64,000 bases of DNA from Colletotrichum lupini (Eukaryota; Ascomycota; Sordariomycetes; Glomerellales; Glomerellaceae), in assembly GCF_023278565.1 (NCBI RefSeq), contig NC_064680.1, positions 310,001-374,000 on the forward strand. The letters run 5' to 3'. The notes below the pieces were generated by a model. The model ran no database searches. It saw only the letters and a program-made list of their open reading frames with translations, and had not been told where the DNA came from. Shown here piece by piece: positions 45,700-56,597 of this stretch; position 1 is the stretch's first letter; each line of letters opens with the position of its first letter. The translations under genes were made by a program, and so were the position numbers.

Positions 45700-48600
45700 G
45701 GTTGCTAGGTATCTAGATGAGGTAGGATAACTAGCGAGAGTGTAAAGGCGTTGTCCGGGATGCGGGGATCCACGGCGTGCGCACCACGAGGTTGACCGGC
45801 TGAGAGGGGTCGTCAAAGTACTGATGCGGATTGGAGAGCGATACAGCCTCATGCAGAACTTTGAGAGGCGCAGTATCGACTATGGGAAAGAAAATAGCGA
45901 GCTGGCGTTCCAATTTCACGAGGAAAATTGGTGGTATCAAGGTGTTCAGGGCGACGGTGACTCAATTCGGCATCTCCAAGTCGGCTTGAGGATCTTGGCG
46001 GGGCGTATGTATTGACAGTCGGCGACTTGGAGGTGAGCGTGCATATGCAGCCTCACTCGACAGGATCAGATAATGGAAAGGAAGCTTCCGAATGGAGGTA
46101 AGCCTTGCTACAGCGCGGTTGGATGAGACGTTGTTTTCTCACGACACTATCTGCTCATGTCACGAATAGTTCTCAATTCACTCGAAGAGCATCTAATACC
46201 CCGGTGGAGGGGTAAAACATTAGCCACCCAGAAGGCGTCTTCGTGGGGTTAGATGAGGGGAAAAGGCCGATCCGGTACCGAAAACCCGAGTTTGTGTTCT
46301 TCGGTTGTATTAAGCTGTAGAGATTACAAAGCCTCCATCGACAAGACTGGAAACAGTCACCTGAATGATAATGGCCATCCCATCTACATACAACAATGCT
46401 CGCATTCATTCAACCGCCACGAGTGCTCCTTTCTGACGGTCAATCTGTCAAGACTCAAGCCTCAGTAATTCGGCGGGTCGGGACATATCGGCATTCAGGC
46501 CGGGATTTTACGACTAACAAATTATCTAATCAAGTCTAGTCATAGTCTTTGGTAAGACACCTGCTATCTCATAACCTGTCGTGCTTACGTATGTATTCTC
46601 TGTCTCTCTCACGGTTCACCCACGTTCCTGGCCCCCAATCTCTCCAGGGTGGTGGCTAGACCACTCGGTGCCCTCTGAAGACTCTCCATCGCGCTCACTA
46701 GTCATGGGCCACCCATGAGGGCCAACCTGGAGATGGGATGGAGATTGCCCGGAGGTTTGTGGAGTTGACGTTTCTTTGCCCAAACAACGGCGCCTAGCTA
46801 ACCTTGCGTCCCCGAGTGCCTGACCGCTCCGTTCTGGAGACAGTGAACTGAAGTTTGAACTTCGGAGTCTCAAGAGGGTCTCTTCACGTTGTTTCTCGGA
46901 CCATTGCGAATGACGCCATCGACTAGCGTCCCACCAGATGAAAATATTTGCTAACAGAATTTGACAGCTTCACCAACAAAGGTAGGAGGATGGCGAACGC
47001 CGGGCAGTCAAACGGAGGTCGGAGGGGAATGCCTATTCTTGCACGAAGGTGACAATGCTGAGGCTCTCATTTACTACGGACTGCTATCCGTAATGTCCGT
47101 CTTCATCCCGTCCCGCTGTTCGCTTCTGTATGACTGGCACGCGGGCCGCGGCTGGCGTGTCTGGTTCTGAATACCAAGAAATGGGAACACTTCAGAAGTT
47201 CCTCGCCAAGCAACCAAAAGCATCCATCGACGCGGACCAAGTCGGTTGATCGGTTGGTTGCTGCCAAGCCGGTCCAACACAACTGACAAATGATGCCTCT
47301 CTGGTAGGTTGGTTTGCGGGTGGCCAGGAACTGCATCCTCTCACCTGATTCTGGAATCTGGATTTCTTGTTACAGCTAATGATGAGATTTGCCTCCCTTC
47401 TGATGAATCGTAAATTTGACCACACAAATTGTGAGAGACAATCACCAGAGAGCCTGGTTGTGGCTACAATCAAGGATGAATCAAGATTGACCGCGGACTA
47501 TGAGGGGGACGTTTAGCGTAGGGTCTCAATCGCCGCGCTCTTCGCTGATCGCTCGTACAAATGTAACGTGATGTCGACAACAAGCTTTGCCAGCCCTCTC
47601 GGCCATTCTCTTCGTGTCTCTCTTCAGTCTCGGCTTTGCTCTCGGCGCTGCCGTCTGTTCTTGGGGCCTGAAGGCTGCTGCGCCAGCGCGCCCATCCCGT
47701 CGCGGCGTTGCCTTGACTCAACGCTCTCACTGTGCCATGAAGAGCCATGGCGTCTGCAAGCAAATGTCAAGCATTTGCCGTTGCGAGCCTCTGCTAGCCT
47801 TCAAGCCTCCTTCTAGCTAGGCAAAAGCTCGGCGAGGCTGGGCATTTACGCGACGTCCAAAACAAGACTGGCACTCTTGGGGCATGCGGAGAGGTTCCAG
47901 GGCCCATTAGCGCTCGTAAATCCGTTCAAGCCCCCCCGGACGCCACCTGCGTAGTGCTAACCAGGGGACTTATCCTCGCATTTTCACCCGTCCGACCCGT
48001 CGCCTACGACTCCATTGCCGTGCAGGCGTTTGTCCCAATGAAAGATACCTCTCCTACACCCCCTGGTTTTTGTGGCTTGCGATTAATCTTGGATTTCTAT
48101 GTTGCCTCGCGAAACTCGATACTTAGGTATCTGAGCTCGACGGCGCGAACGACATGAGGCAATGAGCCTACCGAGGTTTGAAGCAAGAGGTTCACTACCA
48201 GCAGAATGAATAGAGTCTACCTGAATGTGCCCATGAAAACTTATGAGGACTATCGGTTTCTCAGTCAAGCCTACCACACCGTTATCAAAACACAACTGCA
48301 ATGTGATTCCTATTCGTACTAGTGTTATGATATTGGCGACTCTCGGGCTTCGTCCCGCTCTGAACTCAATGGGCTATAATCAACATTTAGCGGCCAAGAA
48401 GGGTGAAGTCAGTTATCATGATCGTGTAAGAGTCTCGCGAGCTTCCATTCGTTGTTCTTCTTATCGGAAGTTCGGCAAGCCGTGGGTTGGCTGAAGCCTG
48501 AAGGATTCGCGAGAGGGCTGGTTCGTGGGACATTGCCGTGCTGATTGTATGCGACATCCCGCGTCGCACATGCTGTGAGTGGTGCGCCCATCTCTACGTA

Positions 48601-51600
48601 CTCAGGCCACTGATAATCTGGCAACCCACACCATCTGGGGGAGACCTGGGGTCGCCCGACCTCTCTGACTTCAGGTTCCCATCGTGTCAGGGTCTGTCTG
48701 GTCTGTGCAGTGGTTGCCCCCATCAAGTGCAGAAAGTAGACACGCGACACCGAGACCACTGCCCGTCACCTAGTTGCTGTGTGCTGAGCCTGATGCACGC
48801 GGGCTTTGCTCCATTGTTTCGCGGGGTTCAACAAACAGTGTATGAGTATTCGTAGACGCACTTTTGTAGAGATGCCTCGGCGGCGCTACCCGTGAATACT
48901 AGCAACCAAAGCCAAGAAGACAAGCAATGAGGCGAAGCTTGGAGCATGCTTGCAACCGAGTCTTGGCTTTGGACGAAAACGAGGGAGACGGAGACGGAGA
49001 CGGGGGCACTTTTGAAGAGGCCAACTCGCTAGGACATGAAGCCAAGACCGTATATTTCATTGCCCGATGTCTGGGCGGTCGTGATGGGAATACCACCTTT
49101 CCTTTTGGTCTCTTGAACCCCATATAATCCAGTGGGCACATGTCAAGTGTCATCTCTGGAGTAGGAAGCCGTGCCTATTGCCATTGCCCAGGAGTCTGGC
49201 ACCGTTGACTAAGAAAAAAGCCTTCCGGGCATTGGTGTGTCTGGGCGGGCTTCCGCTCCCACATTCCCATATTCCCCCAAACTTCCCAATTCCCAACGAC
49301 GCCAGTCCTTCAAGTCTGCACAATTTCGGCGGTATCCAGTGGATCGCAAGCAGTCCGATACGAATCTCCCGTCCGACTGGTCCATCTCAAGAACCAGAAG
49401 CTGATCCATCATCCAAAAGGACCTTTCGATGGGGCCGTTCCAAGAACTGCAGACAAAAATCCCCCGGGGTGTCTGGCTGAACCGGGTATAGCCTCGCTCC
49501 GGAACCAACCAAACAGGGGAGGACGTGGGCGTCGCGACATTAAGCTCATGGGCCACTGCTACGGCTCTTATCGTTTGGGAAGGTCGCCGGGGGACTAGTG
49601 CCACGGCAGAGAGCTGCAACTAAAGTGTTTGACCGGACCATTCCATGCGGTCCATCTGTCAGCAACCAGCTATGCTAGGAACGCGTACGTAGATTGTGGG
49701 TAGCACGACGCGGCTTTGGCTGAAGGAGTTGAAGTGTAGAAAGAGATGAAGGAGGAACCGCATGTTCAGCTGAATAGTAAGTTAGTGGCATCAAACTGCA
49801 TGGGAGAGTGAACGATATCGCCTTCTGCTGTAGAGAAAGAGAGTCATGATGTGCACATGCGGCCATCCTCGGCCTTTGCCCTCGTTTGCAAACTCAATTG
49901 TCCATTCAACCCCTCTCCAGCCCTAAGCCAAGCCCGTTTACACCCATTCAACCACTACGGTGGCCTCGGTAGCGACATCACCTTCCCTTTCCCGCGCCGT
50001 GTATGAGTCTTGGCGGTGCGTATCATGAAGGGGGCGGCGATGATTTGAGATGCGCCTTCGCATCATCGACATCCCCCCGGAAGTACACCAATCGACTACC
50101 TAGTGATCCGTTCATTGGTAGCGACTACTCCGTACTGTGTTAGCAGATGCAGTAGAGTTGAATAATGCGATTCGTCGCATACTAAAAAAAGGCCCCTAAT
50201 CAACGGCAATCCTTCGTGTGGCGCATCAACGAATCAAGACCTCGGTGTGGCACTCGGCTATCACCAGGCCACCCGCCCCCTATGCTCTCCCTTCCCGTCC
50301 ATCGTGCAGGACGGTGCCAGGCATGCCCAGGACCAACTTTGTTCTCGAAGCCGCGCCAGAAGCCAAGTCGCAGCTAGGTATGCGGCAGGCTCACGCTGGC
50401 GCTCTTCCGTGAGCCGAAGTGAACGCCAAAACACGTCTGTTCATCGAAGTTACACCACCACACCAACGCTGGCAACACAGCCAACGAGCAATTTTTTCGT
50501 GACAACACTGATAGAGAAGTCAGGCCCGGGAGACGCGCCAATGAAGATGCTCGATGACATGGGGTGGCGGCGATGCCAAGGTCGATCAACGTTACCGCCG
50601 AGCCCCTTGGCTGTCGCATTTCACCGTCCAAGAGACTCAAGCTCTCACCACTTTGTCGCCCTGCTGGCTGACTTTTCCCGAGTCTGGTAGGTAGGCAGAT
50701 TCTGCAACCTGCTGATATCAGATAGAGCCGGCCGAGTTCAGCTGTTTGCCCGGGTTTCACGAGTCGCGAATCAGATGCTCTCCCTCACCAGAGTGTGTGT
50801 CTAACAAGGCGAACTCAGGCTCGCTGTCTCTCACTCTGTTTCTCAACTCTTGTGTTAACCCCGGACCGACATCAGCTACGCCGCCGCCTATCTGCTACCC
50901 TCTCATCCTCGACCTGCCTAATCGGGCCATTTGTCCTCGAGCCCATCACGGTCCATCATATCCATCGGGGTCCATCATCTCTCTCTCGTTGGAGCTGCCC
51001 ACCACCCAACTACTATCTGTCTCGGTCCAGCCTGGCGTGGATTCCGTGGACTCTCACCTGTGGCATCGTTCTGTTGCAACGAATCCCTTCAACTCTTCCC
51101 TGCGACCTGCATCCTGCGCGTCCTGGCCGCCTGTCTCCGATTCTGACCCCCCCCCCCCCCCTGCACCGTCCCAAACGTCCGACCTCGACCCCATCGTCCC
51201 CGACAGTTTTCTCTTGGAGGTGCGGTACTCCGCGTTACTCTGTTCTTTGCAACGTAGCCAAGTAGAGAAAGAGGTAGCTTGTATGGTATTCTCTCGTCTC
51301 CTGTCCCGTGGCGACGGTTCTGGGCGAGATGGACGGTCCCCTCCCTCCCTTCTTGACGGCTCCGTCGACGCCCACGCACGAACTCTGGACCCAGGAACCT
51401 TGTTGACATCGAGGCAAACCTTACCTCCTCTACGATTGGCCCGTCCCATGCCATCCCATGCCACCACCGTCTTCCCTCCATGCTAGGCATGAGTCCATGT
51501 CCATGTCATCCAACCCCCGTCCTTGTCCCCCCACCTCCAGGCGCTAGACTCCTAGAGTATCTTGTCCATGTCTCTGTATCTGCGGATACCTATCGGCTGC

Positions 51601-51879
51601 CGAATGCAGCTGTGATGCGACCTCCTGCTGTCGCGACCGGGAAATATAAATCATCTCTCATGAGACGCTCCCTCACTCATAGCCCTCCGCTTCCCTCTCC
51701 TCTCGCGATCAGCAGCCCTTCATCCACGGCCAACAGCTCAGGTCCAAGTTTGACCCACCTGTCAATTTGCTGTCAGAGACTCGTTAACTCGTGTCTTTCG
51801 CTATCATCACTCGTGGAGCGTCTTGTACCAAACCTCTGGTTCCTCACCCCGCCCCAGAAACTTTCCTCCAACTCAAACC
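45700..51879. other. Long gene-poor stretch and PTR2 leader region
   Basis: 6.2 kb in which I find no gene with a domain or convincing splice structure. Many short frames overlap on both strands. One at 47587-47820 (+) reads like a signal peptide with five cysteines, but has no ATG. About 50,750-51,880 is pyrimidine-rich and probably includes the promoter and leader of the PTR2 gene. No tRNA or transposon was recognised. Confidence 0.4.
51147..51161 (+). repeat. C15 homopolymer tract
   Basis: Fifteen consecutive C in the pyrimidine-rich region about 720 bp upstream of the PTR2 start codon. Such tracts are length-unstable and are also common places for assembly error. Confidence 0.9.
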
Positions 51880-53778
51880 ATGAGTAACGCTGGAGGCCTT
51901 CAGGACGATGTCCTGGCCAAGGCCCACGTTCCCCAGGCCACTGTGCAGGGCACCTCGAAGGAGACTCGCGGCTCATTCGACGTGACCGCCGCCGCCGCCC
52001 CTCCTCTCGAAGACAACTACTACGACTCCAAGTCCGACGATGACTACGAGGATAAGCCCACCGAGGAGGAGTTGAACACGCTTCGCCGTGTCTCGGGTCC
52101 CATTCACTGGGGTATCTACACCATCGCCTTCGCCGAGCTCTGCGAGCGTTTCTCGTACTACGGTTCCTCCGTCTTGTACACCAACTTCGTCATGCGCCCC
52201 CTTCCTCCGGGTTCGACGACCGGCGCCACTTACGGCGCTGATATCCCCGCCGGTGCCTTGGGCATGGGTCAGAGAGCCTCTCAGGGTGTCTCTCTGGTGA
52301 ACCAGTTCTGGGCTTACCTCGTTCCCCTTTTCGGGTATGTTGCTTCATGTGAATACTCGCCGAGAACACAGACTGACTAGTATTCCAGTGGTTGGTTGGC
52401 TGATTCCAAGTTGGGCCGTTACAAGGTCATTCACATCGCCATCGCCGTCTCCACCGTCGCTCACATTATCCTGACTGTCGCCGCCGCTCCCTCCGTCATC
52501 TCCAAGGGCAAGGTCGCCTTTGCCCCCTTCTTCCTCGGTCTCTTCACACTTTGCTGCGGTACTGGTCTGTTCAAGGCCAACATCTCTCCCCTGCTCGCCG
52601 AGCAGAACAAGGACACCCGTATGCGCGTTGAGACACGCGGCGGCGAGCGTGTCATTGTCGACCCTTCCGTCACCAACACCCGTATCTTCCTGTGGTTCTA
52701 CTTCGCCATCAACTGCGGTGCCGTCAGCGGTCAGATCTCCATGGTCTTCGTTGAGAAATACCACAGCTTCTGGCTGGCCTTCCTCCTCCCTACCATCCTC
52801 TTCCTGATCTGCCCTGTTGTCCTCTGGTCCAACAAGAAGAAGTATCACCTCACTCCCCCTACCGGTTCCGTTCTCGAGAAGTTCTTCCGCATGTCCAAGT
52901 TTGCTGCGAAGCGCTCTGGAGGCATCACCAAGCTGAACTGGGAGAATGCGAAGCCCAGCAACGTCCCCGTTGCTGAGCGCCCTGGCTGGCTGACCTACGA
53001 TGACGCCTGGGTTGATGAAGTCCGCCGTGGTCTCAAGGCCTGCAAGGTCTTCCTCTTCCTGCCCATCTTCTTCCTCGCCTACAACCAAATGACCAACAAC
53101 TTGACCTCCCAGGCCGGTTCCATGGTCCTGAACGGTGCTCCCAACGACGTCATTCAGAACCTGAATCCCCTCTCTATCATTATCATGATTCCCATTCTGG
53201 ATCACGTTGTCTACCCTGGTTTCCGCAAGATGGGTTTCAACTTCACTCCCATCAAGCGTATGACCACCGGTTTCTTCTTCGCTGCCGCCGCCATGGTTGC
53301 CGCTACCGTCATGCAGCACTACATCTACCAGATGTCCCCTTGCGGTGACCTGGCCACCATCTGCGAGGAGGGCCCGGCTCCCATCAACGTCTGGGCTCAG
53401 TGTCTCCCCTACGTCTTTGTCGGTCTCGCTGAGATCTTCACCAACGTCACCTCCTACGAGTATGCCTTCTCCAAGGCCCCCGAGAACATGAAGTCTCTTG
53501 TCATGTCCGTCAACTTGGCCATGAGTGCTGTCTCTGCCGCCATTGGCCAGGCCTGGACTCCCCTGTCCGAGGATCCCCTTCTCGTCTGGAACTACGCCTC
53601 CGTCGCCATCATCGCCTTCCTCGGCGGTGTCGCTTTCTGGTTCTGCTTCAAGCACCTTGACGGTGAGGAGGACGAGCTCAACCAGCTCAAGAAGACCAAG
53701 TTCCTTGGCTCCAACCAGCCTACTGCCGCGGCTCAGGACGACCAGGTCGCTCAGGCCCAAGTTTCTGAGAAGGTTTGA
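51880..53778 (+). CDS. PTR2-type proton-coupled di/tripeptide transporter
   Basis: Exon 1 is 51880-52334, intron 52335-52388 (54 bp, gtatgt..ccag), exon 2 is 52389-53778; 614 residues. The POT/PTR family hallmark ExxER proton-coupling motif is E86-L-C-E89-R90 (ELCERFSYYG). The PTR2 signatures GTGLFKANISPLLAEQ and FYFAINCGAV follow, and about twelve hydrophobic helices are spread over residues 75-580. The N-terminal ~70 residues are acidic and cytosolic, as in fungal Ptr2. It imports small peptides across the plasma membrane with protons. Codon use is strongly C-ending, suggesting high expression, and this also creates a long false open frame on the opposite strand. Confidence 0.93.
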
Positions 53779-55152
53779 ACAACTTATACCCAGAAATGTC
53801 CATGCTCTGCTTCCTGTGGACGAGCGTGTGTGACCTCATTTGGTTGTATGATTTCCCGCGTCAAATGATTCCCCGGCAGTTGGTCTTGCGGACTAGCTGT
53901 CAATACTCCTAGTTAGACAAGTGCACGATAATGCATATAATGAAGATACCTATTCCCCACGCATCAGTCTTGCCATAGTCATAATGTGAATGAGGTTATT
54001 AGAATGAATCTCAGCGTCAATTGTCGCTGAGTGTCGTGTAGATTAGCCGGCAATTGAATGTGGCGTTCCTTTCTGTTCTTATTCAGTCTAAGCTGATTCC
54101 GTTCTCTACATGGCCCGACACAGCACCGAACCACGAATGTGTATTCAGCGTACCTAACGAGCTTGCCATCATACTCGTACCAACTAGCGCCACTTCAAGC
54201 CAAATGAGGTCTTCGTCCTCCCATTAGCTGTGAAAATGAGACTAACACGGGTGATACCCGACCATCTTTCAGTTTCCAGTATGCGTGTTCAACGCCATAA
54301 AGATCATATGCCGATATGGTGATGACTTCCATAGCATGAAGCTGAGCGTACCAATGACTGGCCATGGTAACTTCGGGCACCCTCGTAAAAGAATTGAGCC
54401 AAGCTGTGAGCATGTGTGCGTTGACCTCGTTAAGCGGATAATATGCAGCTGCGAGTATTAGATGTTTCATTTGGTAGTCGTTCAGATCTTCGTTATCCGG
54501 AACAGCACAGTCCGACTTCGCGGTCATAACCCAGCGGTTAAATCCATCCAAGTGTGCATGGGTTAAAGTCTGGGCCTGGAAACTACTAAGCAGTAATAGC
54601 CTATTATGTCTCAACGGGAGGGTTGGAACATCAATTATGTTTGAGATCTACTGAATTAAATACGCTGCAAAACTGCCCTCTGACGAGAATCAATCCTCGG
54701 ACACGCTAGAGAATTTGGATCTTGGACACAAGCTCAGAGGGCGTGATTAAAAGCTTCGAGTAGAACCTCAGACCGAGGAGGCAGTCCAGCTAGAACAAGC
54801 TGTGCCCCCAAGGCGAAAGGCTAGTAACAACGACAAAACTTTACTAGGCATATTAATAAGTCATCGAAATAATCCTCCATCTTCTGTTTCTCACAGAATA
54901 CTGCATAATTCTTAAGCCTTCTGGGTTGGCTCGAGGATGATGACGCGCTGGTAATGCCATTTCTTGATAAACTGTAATTTGAGGAACGCTGTTTCTGGTC
55001 GTTGACATTATGATAAAAGAAAAGATACTTATTACACTTGCACTTTTGGGTGGTAGCCCGGGATATCTCGATGTTGCTTCAACTTAAGAAATCGAACGCT
55101 TCCCCTGAACTCCAGCTCTTGTCCAACATTTAGTCATCATACAAATCTTTTC
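53779..55152. other. Intergenic: between PTR2 and Pth11-like gene
   Basis: Mostly A/T-richer spacer. A 139-codon frame at 54195-54614 (-) has protein-like composition (DLNDYQMKHLILAAAYYPLN, then SHWYAQLHAMEVITISAYDL) and might be an unknown gene or gene relic, but no domain, introns or partner exons could be assigned. About 55,140-55,152 is the 3' flank of the Pth11-like gene. Confidence 0.4.
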
Positions 55153-56597
55153 TCAGACTATGGCTCCCTTGCTCAGGGGTTTCTCTCCGGTCCTATAATC
55201 GGTCGAAGACCGAGAATCGTCCCCAACGCTGGTATTTGACTCGTACGTCAAGTTGACATTAGTTGTGCGGACAATTCCATTGTATGTCATGATTTCCTCC
55301 TCGGACCCAGAAGGTGACGTGCTTCGGATCTCCGTGTGGTGTTGCGAGCGCGTCATACGCATGTCTTTAAGCGTGATGTTGTCGCCTTCTCGGACCGTGT
55401 TACGAGGGCGAGAGGAGTTGCCGTAGTACTTGAGCCCACTGCTGCCGGTCTTGCCAGAGCTGATGGCACCGAAGAGCTTCGGCCACCACTTGCGGAACAT
55501 GGGACGCAGAGCCGGGGCGGACGCGGAGACGATGGCGAGGTTCACTTCGACCGTGTTGTAGACGACGCCGATATCGTAGAAGGGGTCTTTGTTGGGATCC
55601 GGGGGCACGTAGAAGAGTTTGTAGATGGCTACGAGACGGATGATAGCCACGACAGTGACGCTGGTAGAAGATTTATTAGCTTGGGGCAGGGTTTTCAAGA
55701 TCATGGATGTAAAACTTACACTGCACCAACCAAGAAGACGCAAATGACGGCAATCTTCGCGCCCATTGGCATCTTTAAGCCCAGGAAGATCCAGAACGGC
55801 AACAACAGAACGAGTACATCCATCAAGACGTTCAGACAAGAGATTGACACGTGAAAGGAGTTGTCGACACATCGGGCAGAAGCTCGTACGAGAGGATCCC
55901 AGTTAGCCTCGATTGGTAGGCACTGAAGGAGAGCGACGAGGAAGATGGCTGTGGCCATGGCAGCATTGGCGATGTTCAAGCCATGGATGGTCCATCTAAC
56001 GCCGGGCTTCTGTCCTCCAAGACGCAGGAGGAAGACCAAAATTGAGGCTCTGACGAAGGCCAAAACGGGGTTGTAGAACATTTGTGCCATAAAGAACCAC
56101 CACATAGCGGGTGACGAGTTGAAGGGCTGGGGGACATCAACCGCGTGGTATCCGAAGTACATGAGCTTGATGTCTAGGTAGAGTTTAATACACAAACGAG
56201 GCAAAGCGAAGGCATGGCGAAGCGCTTACACATATAGAATGGCGGCGTCATACACACTGCGCATAGCTGAAACTTTGTTAGCTAACAAGATCCTTGCCGT
56301 TGTTGCCTTTCATTCGTTCGAAATTGCCTACCACTGCCATGCCGCATAACCAGTCATCTATTTCTAGTGTTAGCCCCCATGGTTTTCCAGCCGGCACAAA
56401 ACCTGCTCCTCGGTCAACGTACCAAGACCCCATTGTCTAGTCGTAAGTCTGCTATATGTTCGAGCTCCAAACACAACTATCGAAAGCGCCGGAAAGAAGA
56501 ATGTGATGAAGATGGCGGCTTGCTGATGGGGCGGGGTCGGTATCGTCAATACGTCCGGGTGCTCAGGGCGCCGAGCAACAATCGAAGCATACTCCAT
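55153..56597 (-). CDS. Pth11-like seven-helix integral membrane protein (fungal rhodopsin-domain family)
   Basis: Five exons: 56597-56423, 56363-56332, 56266-56230, 56173-55720 and 55660-55153; introns of 59, 65, 56 and 59 bp; 401 residues with consistent phases. About seven hydrophobic helices fill the first ~290 residues. Typical motifs are IDDWLCGMAV after helix 2, FFMAQMFYNPVLAFVRASIL, CVDNSFHVSISCLNVLMDVL and LLPFWIFLGLKMP, then YNTVEVNLAIVSASAPALRP at the end of the last helix. The C-terminal ~110 residues are polar and S/T-rich (cytosolic tail). No N-terminal CFEM domain. Members sense surface or host cues or have unknown roles. The two tiny internal exons (32 and 37 bp) were placed by splice consensus and are the least certain part. 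Confidence 0.8.

Noticed and set aside
47587..47820. Signal-peptide-like, five-cysteine small protein
   Set aside because: The frame has no ATG (it opens at TTG after a TGA at 47569-47571), and I found no upstream exon with a start and good splice sites.
50746..51486. 246-codon plus-strand frame upstream of PTR2
   Set aside because: The translation is S/P/L low complexity from a pyrimidine-rich leader, with no domain and two competing frames of the same look.
52345..53760. 471-codon open frame on the minus strand over PTR2
   Set aside because: It mirrors the strongly biased PTR2 codons, with a repetitive E/G/D-rich translation and no domain.
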